Counted from the first letter of the stretch, positions 1 through 6,899 are shown. The stretch is 8,831 bases of DNA from a bacterium UBP10_UBA1149 (GCA_002311335.1 DBZX01000012.1:1-8831), one strand, 5' to 3'. The notes: a model not told the origin generated them from the letters alone. Program-made: numbers and translations.

Positions 1-669
1 GTGCACGACGGCGAGGATGTGGCGCGAATCCCCGAGGAAGCGAGGGCTGCGGGGGCCGCGCTCAAGCTCGAGCTCGGCGGCGACCAGGCCGGCCGGCGGG
101 TGACGGTAGAGCCGGTGACGGCCTGCGCGTTTCCGGTGCTTATGCAGGTGGGAGATTCGGTAAACGCTTTTGCGGACGGCAGGCGCGTGGTTATCTTCAG
201 CGGCATGATCAAGTTCGTGGAGAGCGACGAGGAGCTGGCGCTGGTGGTCGGCCACGAGATGGCGCACAACGTGCTCAGCCATGTACGCAAGCAACAGGGC
301 AACTACGCGGTGGGCCGACTGCTCGGGCTGCTCGTTGACATCGGCGCGGCCGCCGCCGGCGTCAACACGGCGGGTACCGGCGAGATGATGGGCGCGTCTA
401 TCGGCGCGAACGCTTCCTCGCTGGGTTTTGAAGCCGAGGCCGACTACATGGGCATGTACGTTGCGGCCCGCGCCGGTTACGACGTGTCGGGGGCGCCGAT
501 GCTCTGGCGGCGCATGGCTGTCGAACACCCGGGGTCTATTGATGGCGCGTTCATGGCTTCGCACCCGAGCACCACGGAACGCTTTGTTGCCCTCGAGCAG
601 ACGGTGGAAGAGATCAAGCGCAGGCGTGCTGCCGGTGAAGAACTCATACCCCTGCGACTCAAGGAGTAA
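1..669 (+). CDS. M48-family zinc metalloprotease, C-terminal part (5' truncated)
   Basis: The reading frame is open from the first base, so the gene starts upstream of the window. The GTG at base 1 is probably an internal Val codon. Numbering from base 1, the zinc-binding helix HEMAH lies at residues 85-89 (ligands H85 and H89, catalytic E86). The third ligand is probably E144 in the EAEAD segment (144-148). The NAFADG segment (55-60) before the zinc helix and SHPSTTERF (187-195) after it are further M48 hallmarks. A Gly/Ala-rich stretch at about 105-140 could be a membrane-associated or flexible loop. M48 proteases of this size class (LoiP/BepA/YcaL-like) usually act in the envelope on misfolded or outer-membrane proteins. 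The signal peptide or lipobox that would confirm this is outside the window. The C-terminus is basic and helical (about 200-215), with no TPR visible. The family call is firm; substrate and location are inferred. It converges on the desaturase gene and shows no functional link to it. Confidence 0.9.
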   Translation: MHDGEDVARIPEEARAAGAALKLELGGDQAGRRVTVEPVTACAFPVLMQVGDSVNAFADGRRVVIFSGMIKFVESDEELALVVGHEMAHNVLSHVRKQQGNYAVGRLLGLLVDIGAAAAGVNTAGTGEMMGASIGANASSLGFEAEADYMGMYVAARAGYDVSGAPMLWRRMAVEHPGSIDGAFMASHPSTTERFVALEQTVEEIKRRRAAGEELIPLRLKE

Positions 670-670
670 G

Positions 671-711
671 CAGGGGCGGCCCAATCAGGGGCGGCCAAGT
701 CAGGGGCGACC
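671..711. repeat. 15-nt tandem repeat, three copies, across the desaturase stop
   Basis: The unit CAGGGGCGGCC recurs at 671, 686 and 701 with an exact 15-nt period. The third copy has one change (CAGGGGCGACC), and spacers are 4 nt. The array fills the gap between the convergent protease and desaturase genes. On the minus strand the period equals five codons in the desaturase frame. The desaturase therefore ends in Gly-Arg-Pro-stop, and the next unit again reads Leu-Gly-Arg-Pro-stop. The unit after that reads Leu-Gly-Arg-Pro-Cys. This suggests local slippage duplication of the end of the gene. No U-tract or stable stem marks it as an intrinsic terminator. Confidence 0.8.
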
Positions 712-1719
712 AGAAGCCAGGCGCAGCGTGTTCGCGTAGCCGTGCACGATGCAGGCCCCGTCGAGTACCCCGCGCTCCTTGAGCAGGCGGTGCATGGTGG
801 GCAGCCGGTAAAGCGGCACCGCCATGAAGAGGTGGTGTTCGAGGTGGTAGTTCACCCGGTTGGGCGCGAGCAGCAGGCGCTCCCACCAGCTCGCCAGCGT
901 GGTGCGCGCGTTCTGCAGCGGATCAGCCGGGTCGGCGATCATCGAGTGCTCGTTGATAGAGCGTATGCGCATGGCCAGGCTGTAGGTCGTGAGCCAGGCA
1001 ACCGGCCAGAGCAGGTAGAGCAACGGGTGGCCCAGGGCCGTGAGCAAGGCCAGCAGTGCCGCGTTGGTGGTGAGCACGCCCAGCAGGTTGTTGTAGGTAA
1101 AGCCGTCTGCCGACTCGCGACGGCGGGCGCGGCCCTTGCTGATCGAGAGGTCTCTTTGCAGTGTAGCCTTGGCGCGCTTCCAGCCGGTCTGTCCTGACAG
1201 GTCGCGCCACAGCTTGCGCTTCATGCTGGCGCGGCTGATCGGGAAGGGACGTGTAAGGTTTCGATCGGGATCCTCGTCGGTCCAGTTGAGGCGGTGGTGC
1301 TCGAGGTGGTAGGGCCGGTAAGGGGCGATGTCTGACCAAACCGGGTAGGCGCACAGCCAGTTGCCCACCAGGTCGTTGGCTCGACGCTCGGAGAGGAATA
1401 CGCCGTGCGAGGCTTCGTGCATGAGCACGGCGAAGCCGAGCTGGCGGGCGCCGATGACGAACAGGGCGAAGACCACCGTCAGCAGGTTGGGCCAGGCGGC
1501 GACCAGCGCCATGGCGGCAGCCACGATGCCCCAGTTGACCGCCAACGACCACAGCCCACGAAGGTTGTTCACTCGATGCAACTCGCGGATCTCGCGTTCG
1601 GAGAGCACCGCCTTCCAGTCGCGGCCGGCCGTGGAGGGGGCCGATCCGTCGTCGGCCACCACTATTCCGTCACCGCTGCGCTGCCAGTCCACCTGCACCT
1701 TGTTTGCCACGCTCGACAT
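700..1719 (-). CDS. Membrane-bound fatty acid desaturase (three-histidine-box family)
   Basis: This is a di-iron integral-membrane desaturase or hydroxylase, expected to act on an acyl chain or similar lipid with O2 and electrons from a ferredoxin or other donor. From the ATG at 1719 the protein is 339 aa. The histidine boxes are HEASH (101-105), HLEHH (138-142) and HLEHH (292-296), the last within a YHLEHHLF context. NEH at 257-259 could be an extra ligand site. Hydrophobic segments at about 57-89 and 211-250 flank the first two boxes, as expected for paired transmembrane hairpins. The frame stays open upstream to a TTG at 1755. I prefer the ATG because the N-terminal extension is otherwise featureless, though only a weak GGGG precedes the ATG. 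The gene has its own promoter side, divergent from the hydrolase. Regiospecificity cannot be read from the sequence. A carotenoid ketolase/hydroxylase-like or rhizobitoxine-desaturase-like role is possible but less likely. Confidence 0.88.
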   Translation of the reverse strand: MSSVANKVQVDWQRSGDGIVVADDGSAPSTAGRDWKAVLSEREIRELHRVNNLRGLWSLAVNWGIVAAAMALVAAWPNLLTVVFALFVIGARQLGFAVLMHEASHGVFLSERRANDLVGNWLCAYPVWSDIAPYRPYHLEHHRLNWTDEDPDRNLTRPFPISRASMKRKLWRDLSGQTGWKRAKATLQRDLSISKGRARRRESADGFTYNNLLGVLTTNAALLALLTALGHPLLYLLWPVAWLTTYSLAMRIRSINEHSMIADPADPLQNARTTLASWWERLLLAPNRVNYHLEHHLFMAVPLYRLPTMHRLLKERGVLDGACIVHGYANTLRLASGRP

Positions 1720-1768
1720 GACCCCGATGGTGACGGCAATGACCCCCTGCGTCAAGAGAACAGGCCAT

Positions 1769-1789
1769 CTTCCCCTTTCGGGGGGGAGG
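1769..1789 (+). other. Small GC hairpin upstream of the hydrolase start
   Basis: CTTCCCC (1769-1775) can pair with GGGGAGG (1783-1789) as a seven-pair stem with one G-U wobble and a 7-nt loop. It lies in the 90-nt divergent gap between the desaturase and the hydrolase, about 20 nt before the hydrolase ATG. It could be a 5' leader structure or chance pairing in GC-rich DNA. No clear sigma-70 promoter boxes are visible in this gap. Confidence 0.25.
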
Positions 1790-1809
1790 CGGTGGTGTTA
1801 GAAGGCGGC

Positions 1810-2754
1810 ATGCGTTTTTTGTTTTTCAGGCTGCCGGGTTACCTGCTCTTCACAGCACTGGTACTGGCGGGAGTGCAGGCGCTGCACAGCGACGACATGC
1901 AGCGCACTTTTCCCGCGGCGGGTTCTTTTGTAGAGGTTGACGGCCTGAGCTTCCACGTGCTCAGGCAGGGGCAGGGCAGCCCCGTGTTACTGCTGCACGG
2001 TTGTCCGGGTTTTGCCGACGATTTTCGCATCACGGGTGACGGCGGTCCCGGGGTTTTCGAGCTGTTGGCGGTTGATCACGACGTGATAGCCATTGACCGC
2101 GTTGGTTACGGCTACACCGAGGGCGGGGACGACGGCGCCCTCGGCCTGTTTGGCCAGGCCGACCTCTTGCCGGGCCTGCTGGCTTCTCTCGGCGTCGACA
2201 GCGCCGTGCTGGTGGGGCACAGCTACGGTGCCTCGCTGGCACTGGCCACTGCCGTCCGCCATCCCGAAATCGTAGACGGCATGCTGTTGCTGGGTGGCGC
2301 CGTTTACGGTGAGGGAGTTGAGCCGGGGTTTCTTGAACACCTCGCGGCGGTTCCGGTGCTTGGTCCGCTGGTGAGCCGTTCGCTGGCGCCCCTGCTGGCT
2401 CCGCTGGTCGAGGAAGGCCTGGCCGAGGCCTTTGCGCCCGACCCGATTCCACCGGGCTACGCCGGCCGCTTTGCCATCCACCTTGCCCGTCCCGGTCCCA
2501 TGGTGCAGCGCGCCCACGAGATCATGGGACTCGCCCCGGCGCTCGACGCCATCGCTCCCGCTTACAGGGGCATAAAGGTGCCGGTCACCATCGTGGTGGG
2601 AGGCGAAGACGCTCGTGCGCTGGCCGACAACCGCCGCCTGGCCGAAAATCTTGCGCAGGCAAAGTACGTGGAGATACCCGGTATCGGGCACGAGATTCCA
2701 CATCTGCGCGCGCGCCTGGTGGCCGACGAGGTCCGCGCGTTGCTCGGCCGCTAA
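1810..2754 (+). CDS. Alpha/beta hydrolase with N-terminal membrane anchor
   Basis: This 314-aa protein has the alpha/beta-hydrolase fold. The oxyanion-hole motif HGCPG is at 63-67. The nucleophile elbow GHSYG is at 136-140, with S138 as nucleophile. The probable acid is D267 (GGED) and the catalytic His is H294 (GIGHE). Residues 1-24 form a hydrophobic segment after a basic start (MRF...R), either a signal anchor or an uncleaved signal peptide, so the enzyme probably sits at the inner membrane facing the periplasm. The start was chosen at 1810 because the fold begins soon after it and GAAGG lies just upstream. The open frame reaches back to 1405, but that part is antisense to the desaturase. 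A hydrophobic, Pro-rich stretch at about 175-215 is the likely cap domain that shapes substrate choice. Esterase, lipase-like or epoxide-hydrolase-like activity are all possible. A role releasing acids for the adjacent acyl-CoA ligase is inferred from position only. Confidence 0.87.
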   Translation: MRFLFFRLPGYLLFTALVLAGVQALHSDDMQRTFPAAGSFVEVDGLSFHVLRQGQGSPVLLLHGCPGFADDFRITGDGGPGVFELLAVDHDVIAIDRVGYGYTEGGDDGALGLFGQADLLPGLLASLGVDSAVLVGHSYGASLALATAVRHPEIVDGMLLLGGAVYGEGVEPGFLEHLAAVPVLGPLVSRSLAPLLAPLVEEGLAEAFAPDPIPPGYAGRFAIHLARPGPMVQRAHEIMGLAPALDAIAPAYRGIKVPVTIVVGGEDARALADNRRLAENLAQAKYVEIPGIGHEIPHLRARLVADEVRALLGR

Positions 2755-4421
2755 GCCCCTGCCGCCTGGTCCAGGCCCACCAACTCGAGGGCCCGGGCTG
2801 TCACGTTCTTGTAGTCCATCTTGCCCGCGGGCGTGCGTCCGAGTGAGTCGACGCAGAATACGCGCTTGGGCACCTTGAAGGCCGCCAGCAGTTCGCGCAC
2901 GTGCTGGCGCAGTTCGTCCTCGCTGGCCTGCGCACCGTCGGCCGGGGTCACCAGCGCCGTTATGGCCTGGCCCCACTTCTCGTCGGGCAGGCCGACCACT
3001 GCCGCGTCTTCTACCGAGGGGTGACGCTTGAGCACTTCTTCGAGCTCCTCGGGGTAAACTTTTTCGCCGCCGGTGTTGATGCACTGCGAGCCTCGTCCGA
3101 GCAGCACCAGGGTCCCGTCTTCGGCCACGGTGGCGTAGTCGCCGGGCATGGAGTAGCGCACGCCGTTTATCACCGGGAAGGTCTGCGCGCTTTTTTCCGG
3201 GTCCTTGTAGTAGCCGGCCGGAATGGGGCCGCAGCGCGCCACCCGCCCGCGCTCGCCCGAGCCCGGCACGACCTCGCGGCCGTCGTCGGTGAACACCTTC
3301 ACGTTGTCGCCCACGGTAAAACGAGCCGTCTCGGTTTTCGTTTCCGCCGTCTGTACCGAGGTGCCCATGCCGGTGGCCTCCGACGCTCCCAGGGCGTCGA
3401 CCAGCGCCATGCCCGGGTGGTGGTCGAGGAGTTTCTCCTTGGTTTCGGGCGTCCACATGACCCCCGAGGACACCATCATCACCAGGCTCGACAGGTCGTA
3501 GGCTTTTTTACCGCCCGCCTCTGACTGGCCAGCGCGTTCTTCGAGCGCCGCGAGCATCGGCCGTGCGAATACGTCGCCCACCATCGATATCACCTGTACG
3601 CGGTCGCGTTCGACCGAGCTCCACAACTCCTGGGCATCGAAGCTGCGTGAGGGCAGGGTCACCACGCAGCCACCGCCCATGAGCGCGTTGATGGCGGTGA
3701 ACAAGCCGGTGCCGTGCATCAGCGGGCAGGCCGGCAGCAGGAACACTGTGTCGCCGTCTCCCACGCGCGACAGGTGCTCGTCGAGGTCGGCGGGCTTGTT
3801 GGCGCCGGTCACCAGTTCGCCGCCGCCACCGAGCGTGCCCCACAGGGCGGCTTGCGGCCACATCACCGCCTTGGGCATGCCCGTGGTGCCGCCGGTGTAG
3901 AGAAACACCATGTCCTCGCCGCTGCGTTCTATGTCCAACGGCGAGTCGTCGCCCGACAGCGCGTCGTCCCAGCTCGTCGCGAAGCCCGCGAGCGGGTTTT
4001 CGTCGGCCACCTGTACGAGCGTGGTCAACGACTGGTTGCTCTCCACCAGCGCCGCGACGCTGTCGGTGAAACAGCCTTCAAATATGATCGCCACGGAGTC
4101 GGAGTTCTCCAGTATGTAGGCCAGCTCCTCGGCCCGGTAACGGTAGTTGACGTTGACCGGCACCAGCCGGGCCTTGAAGGCCGCGGCCAGGGTGATCATC
4201 CACTCGGGTCGGTTGTAGGCGTAAATGGCCAGCTTGTCGCCGGCCACTGCTCCACGGTCAAGCAGGAAGCGCGCGAGCGCGTTCGAGCGGCGGTCGAATT
4301 CGGCCCAGGAGATCGCCCGGCCGTCGTGCAGCAACGCGGGCCGATCGGGCACAACGCGTGCTATGCCCTCCCATACGTTGGCAAAGTTCCAGTGTTGATT
4401 CGAGACGGCGAGGTCGCTCAT
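2751..4421 (-). CDS. AMP-forming acyl-CoA synthetase/ligase (FadD-like, ANL superfamily)
   Basis: This enzyme would activate a carboxylic acid to its CoA thioester via an acyl-adenylate. The protein is 556 aa, a usual length. Visible ANL motifs are the P-loop YTGGTTGMPK (175-184), GASEATG (345-351) in the place of the YGxTE motif, GD (427-428) with the hinge-region LGRG (441-444), GGEKVYPEE (451-459), and the C-terminal PAGKMDYK (531-538). K534 is the catalytic lysine. From memory, the YTGGTTGMPK loop and the CINTGGEKVYP hinge variant are characteristic of mycobacterial FadD19/FadD17-like ligases that act on branched or steroid acyl chains. That match needs a search. The ATG at 4421 is preceded by AAGGAG (4428-4433) with a 6-nt spacer, so the start is secure. 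The gene is divergent from the acyl-CoA dehydrogenase operon, and its TAG stop overlaps the hydrolase TAA stop by 4 nt. The substrate is not determined. Confidence 0.92.
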   Translation of the reverse strand: MSDLAVSNQHWNFANVWEGIARVVPDRPALLHDGRAISWAEFDRRSNALARFLLDRGAVAGDKLAIYAYNRPEWMITLAAAFKARLVPVNVNYRYRAEELAYILENSDSVAIIFEGCFTDSVAALVESNQSLTTLVQVADENPLAGFATSWDDALSGDDSPLDIERSGEDMVFLYTGGTTGMPKAVMWPQAALWGTLGGGGELVTGANKPADLDEHLSRVGDGDTVFLLPACPLMHGTGLFTAINALMGGGCVVTLPSRSFDAQELWSSVERDRVQVISMVGDVFARPMLAALEERAGQSEAGGKKAYDLSSLVMMVSSGVMWTPETKEKLLDHHPGMALVDALGASEATGMGTSVQTAETKTETARFTVGDNVKVFTDDGREVVPGSGERGRVARCGPIPAGYYKDPEKSAQTFPVINGVRYSMPGDYATVAEDGTLVLLGRGSQCINTGGEKVYPEELEEVLKRHPSVEDAAVVGLPDEKWGQAITALVTPADGAQASEDELRQHVRELLAAFKVPKRVFCVDSLGRTPAGKMDYKNVTARALELVGLDQAAGA

Positions 4422-4577
4422 GAAGTACTCCTTACAGCCGAGGTGTTAACACGAGGGCCACGGTTGCTGCAAAGTCCGCGGTCCCCGAAGCCCCTGCGGA
4501 GGCTGGCTTCAGCAGGGCGTAGCGGGCAATTATGCGCGGGCGACCGGGTGCGGCCAGCACCATTGGAGAAACACTGT
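4422..4577. promoter_or_regulatory. Divergent intergenic control region (ligase / dehydrogenase operon)
   Basis: This 156-nt gap separates the ligase (leftward) and the five-gene rightward operon, so it should hold both promoters. It contains the ligase Shine-Dalgarno, a perfect 10-bp palindrome at 4443-4452, overlapping inverted repeats at 4487-4517, and GGAGAA (4565-4570) with a 7-nt spacer before the 4578 ATG. A short AT island at 4528-4533 reads CATAAT on the minus strand (4534-4529), a possible -10 for the ligase. I find no convincing -35 with it, so promoter positions are not called. Confidence 0.5.
4443..4452. promoter_or_regulatory. Perfect palindrome GTGTTAACAC, candidate operator
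   Basis: GTGTTAACAC is self-complementary over all 10 bases and sits 10 nt upstream of the ligase ribosome-binding site. The AT-centred core stands out in GC-rich surroundings. It could be the site of a TetR- or GntR-type regulator for the ligase, or for both divergent units. It does not match the KstR pattern AAC-n2-GTT as I recall it. No regulator gene lies in the window. Confidence 0.35.
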
Positions 4578-5753
4578 ATGGACCTTGGGTTTTCAACTGA
4601 ACACGAAAAGTTTCGCAGCGAACTGCGCGCGTGGCTGAGCGATAACCTCGAGCAGAGCTGGAGCGAGTCCCTGCGTGATCGCGGAAACGACGAGCACGCG
4701 CTCATCGAACTACGTCGCCAGTGGCAGCGGCGTATGTACCAGGGTGGATATCTTGGCATGCGCTGGCCCGCCGAGTGGGGAGGCCGCGGTGCCACCGAGG
4801 TCGAAGAGGCCATACTCGCGCAGGAAATCGCGCTGGCCGACGCGCCGCCCATCCTCAACGCGCTGGGGCTGGGCCTGTGTGCGCCCGCGCTCATACATCA
4901 CGGCAGCGAAGAACAGCGCCGCCGCTTCATTCCGCCCATGCTCAACGCCGACGAAATCTGGTGCCAGGGCTTCAGCGAACCGGGAGCGGGCAGCGACCTT
5001 GCCTCGCTCAGGCTGAAGGCCGTTGTCGACGGCGATTTCTTTGTGCTCAACGGCCAGAAGTGCTGGACGACTTACGGGCCATGGGGCGACTGGATATTCG
5101 TGCTTGCCCGCAACGATGCCGAGGATCGCTACGGTGGCATTTCGTTCATACTCGTCGACCTGCGCAACACCGAGGGTGTTGAAGTGCGACCGCTCAAGCA
5201 GATAACCGGCGAGAGCGAATTCGGCGAGGTGTTTTTCGACAACGCGCGCGTGCCGCGTTCGCAACTCGTGGGCGAAACAGGCCAGGGCTGGAAGATCGCG
5301 ATGACGGTGCTGGGCTACGAAAGGGGAGGCGCGACCCTGGGCCCGGCCACCGAGCTGGGCACTGACCTCTTTGCCCTGCTTCGCACCTGCCGCGAACTTG
5401 GCATCACCGACACGGCCAGTCGCGCTAAACTCGGACTGCTGGTTGCCGAGTGGCAGGTGTTGATGGCCAACGGCTACCGCACACTCGCAGGCCTGAGCGA
5501 GGGCAACGCTCCCGGTCCCGAATCGTCGATACAGAAACTGGTGTGGAGCGAACTCGACCAGCGCTTGCGCGCTACCGCCATCGAGCTGCTGGGCCCCGGC
5601 GCGCAGTTGTCGCGCCACGATCCGTCGGCGCGCACCGACGTCGACTGGTCGCGCAACTACCTGTGGGCCAGGGCCGAGACGATCTTTTCGGGCAGCTCGG
5701 AGATACAGCGAAACATCATTGCCAAGCGCGTGCTCGGTCTGCCCCAGGCCTGA
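4578..5753 (+). CDS. Acyl-CoA dehydrogenase, large (alpha-type) subunit
   Basis: This 391-aa flavoprotein would introduce the alpha,beta double bond into an acyl-CoA. The substrate/flavin loop GFSEPGAGSD is at 131-140. The C-terminal signature SGSSEIQRNIIAKRVLGLP is at 371-389. The position of the MCAD-type catalytic Glu (Tyr-Glu-Gly) is S371 here. The likely base is E248 in YERGG, on the helix used by IVD/LCAD-type enzymes. The protein lacks the RxxFG...FQ motif and the QxHGGxG motif (residues 335-345 read ELLGPGAQLSR instead). In homotetrameric family members these come from the neighbouring subunit. The next gene supplies both, so the two products probably form one heteromeric enzyme. The start at 4578 is set by GGAGAA with a 7-nt spacer and by the family N-terminus (FSTEHEKFRSELRAWL). 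It is the first gene of the rightward operon and is divergent from the ligase. The family is certain; the substrate is inferred. Confidence 0.93.
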   Translation: MDLGFSTEHEKFRSELRAWLSDNLEQSWSESLRDRGNDEHALIELRRQWQRRMYQGGYLGMRWPAEWGGRGATEVEEAILAQEIALADAPPILNALGLGLCAPALIHHGSEEQRRRFIPPMLNADEIWCQGFSEPGAGSDLASLRLKAVVDGDFFVLNGQKCWTTYGPWGDWIFVLARNDAEDRYGGISFILVDLRNTEGVEVRPLKQITGESEFGEVFFDNARVPRSQLVGETGQGWKIAMTVLGYERGGATLGPATELGTDLFALLRTCRELGITDTASRAKLGLLVAEWQVLMANGYRTLAGLSEGNAPGPESSIQKLVWSELDQRLRATAIELLGPGAQLSRHDPSARTDVDWSRNYLWARAETIFSGSSEIQRNIIAKRVLGLPQA

Positions 5754-5813
5754 AGGGCTGCGGGCAGACAACGGGGAGAGAACCGGCAGAGACCCGGACG
5801 AGAGAAAGAAGAC

Positions 5814-6899
5814 ATGAGATTCGATATTTCAGAGGACCAACAGCTACTGCGCGACGCGACCCGCGACTTTCTCGCCGGGGAGTGTCCCATGGAAGCAGCA
5901 CGCCGCCTGGCCGAGGAGAGCGACGAAGGATATTCGGCCGACCACTGGGCCAAGCTGGCCGAGCTCGGCTACCTGGGGCTGGTTGCCGGCGAGCAGGCCG
6001 GGGGCCAGGGCATGGGAGCGGTCGAGCTGGTCATCGTGGCCGAGGAAATGGGCCGCGCGTGTTTTCCCGGCCCCTACCTCGACGTGGTCGTGGCGGCGCG
6101 CGCGCTCGAGCTGGCCGAGCGTGACTCGGTGGCGGCCGACATCGCCGCTGGAAAGCTGACCGTGGTGCTCGCCACCCGCGACACCGTGTGGCCAGGCGAG
6201 AGCGGCGGCGCGACCTTCGCCGACGGCAGGGTCACCGGCAGCAAGGCCTTCGTGCCCTTTGCCGCCTCGGCCGACAAGCTGCTGGTCACCACCGACAAGG
6301 GGCTGGCGCTGGTCGACGGGCCGTTCCGGCTGGACGCCATGACGACCATGGACGAGGCAACACGTTTTGCCCGCGTGAACTTCGACAACACGGCTGAGCT
6401 GCTGGGTGACAACGCGCTGGTAGAGAAAGCCAACGAGCTGGGCACCATAGGGTCGGCGGCTATGGCACTGGGCGTGTGCCAGGTGACTCTCGAGATGACG
6501 GTGGAATACACGCGCGAGCGCGAGGCTTTCGGTCGCCCCATCGCTACGTTCCAGGCGTTGCAGCACCGCATGGCCGACATGCTGCTGCGCGCGGAGGGTT
6601 CGCGGTCGCTGGTTTACCGGGCGGCCTGGGCCCTTGACGCCGGCCAGTCGGAGGCCGCGCTCATGCTGGGCAGCGCCAAGGCCTGGGCTGCCGAGTCGGC
6701 GCTGGCCAACTCGCGCGAGTGTCTGCAGATGCACGGTGGCAACGGCTTCACCTGGGAGTATTCTGTGCACCGCTATCTCAAGCTGGCCGGCACGCTCGAC
6801 CAGTTTAACGGCGCGCGCGACGAGATGCTCGAAAGCGCGTTGCTGGCAGCCGAGGAGCTCGCCTCGGAAAACGCGGCCGGAAAAGCCGCGACCGGCTGA
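5814..6899 (+). CDS. Acyl-CoA dehydrogenase, small (beta-type) subunit
   Basis: This 361-aa protein is shorter than standard acyl-CoA dehydrogenases. It has the N-terminal helical domain (MRFDISEDQQLLRDATRDFL), a reduced middle domain without the SEPGAGSD loop, and a full C-terminal helical domain. It keeps the flavin-contact motifs REREAFGRPIATFQ (235-247, beginning ER at 235) and QMHGGNGFTWEY (305-316). It has neither the ER base of the large subunit (that helix reads NELGTIGSAAMALG) nor a Tyr-Glu-Gly glutamate; the end reads LAGTLDQFNG (324-333). It therefore probably has no general base of its own and completes the flavin site of the upstream subunit. The gap to the large subunit is 60 nt of purine-rich DNA. 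The ribosome-binding site before the ATG is weak (AGAGAAAG, 5801-5808). A stronger GGGGAG at 5773-5778 has no start codon at suitable distance in this frame. An independent homomeric enzyme is possible but would lack key residues. Confidence 0.92.
   Translation: MRFDISEDQQLLRDATRDFLAGECPMEAARRLAEESDEGYSADHWAKLAELGYLGLVAGEQAGGQGMGAVELVIVAEEMGRACFPGPYLDVVVAARALELAERDSVAADIAAGKLTVVLATRDTVWPGESGGATFADGRVTGSKAFVPFAASADKLLVTTDKGLALVDGPFRLDAMTTMDEATRFARVNFDNTAELLGDNALVEKANELGTIGSAAMALGVCQVTLEMTVEYTREREAFGRPIATFQALQHRMADMLLRAEGSRSLVYRAAWALDAGQSEAALMLGSAKAWAAESALANSRECLQMHGGNGFTWEYSVHRYLKLAGTLDQFNGARDEMLESALLAAEELASENAAGKAATG

Noticed and set aside
1405..1809. Upstream extension of the hydrolase frame to 1405
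   Set aside because: It is antisense to the desaturase and has no domain. The hydrophobic N-terminus starting at 1810 is a natural protein start.
2766..2778. CCTGGTCCAGG palindrome just after the convergent stops, as a terminator
   Set aside because: It allows at most a tiny stem with a one-base loop, lies inside the ligase coding end, and has no U-tract on either strand.
1987..3456. Minus-strand frame of 489 codons overlapping the hydrolase and ligase
   Set aside because: It is a different frame on the ligase strand, of low-complexity Arg/Gly composition, and conflicts with the motif-bearing ligase and hydrolase. It is a GC-rich shadow.
4443..4452. KstR-type operator reading of the palindrome
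   Set aside because: The KstR pattern as I recall it has AAC-n2-GTT. Here the core is GTTAAC, the opposite half-site order, so no link to KstR is claimed.
4529..4534. CATAAT on the minus strand as the ligase -10 box
   Set aside because: No acceptable -35 is found at 16-18 nt, so it is mentioned only as a possibility in the intergenic entry.
3714..4577. Upstream extension of the large dehydrogenase frame to 3714
   Set aside because: The extra 288 codons are antisense to the ligase and show no domain. The family N-terminus and a good ribosome-binding site place the start at 4578.
4710..5771. Long open frame (353 codons) antisense to the large acyl-CoA dehydrogenase
   Set aside because: It lies opposite a gene with clear family motifs. 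Its product is rich in Arg/Ala/Gly/His with no recognisable domain. Such frames are common opposite GC-rich genes.
5844..6770. 308-codon antisense frame in the small dehydrogenase
   Set aside because: It is a shadow of a well-supported gene and shows only Arg/Gly/His-rich sequence.
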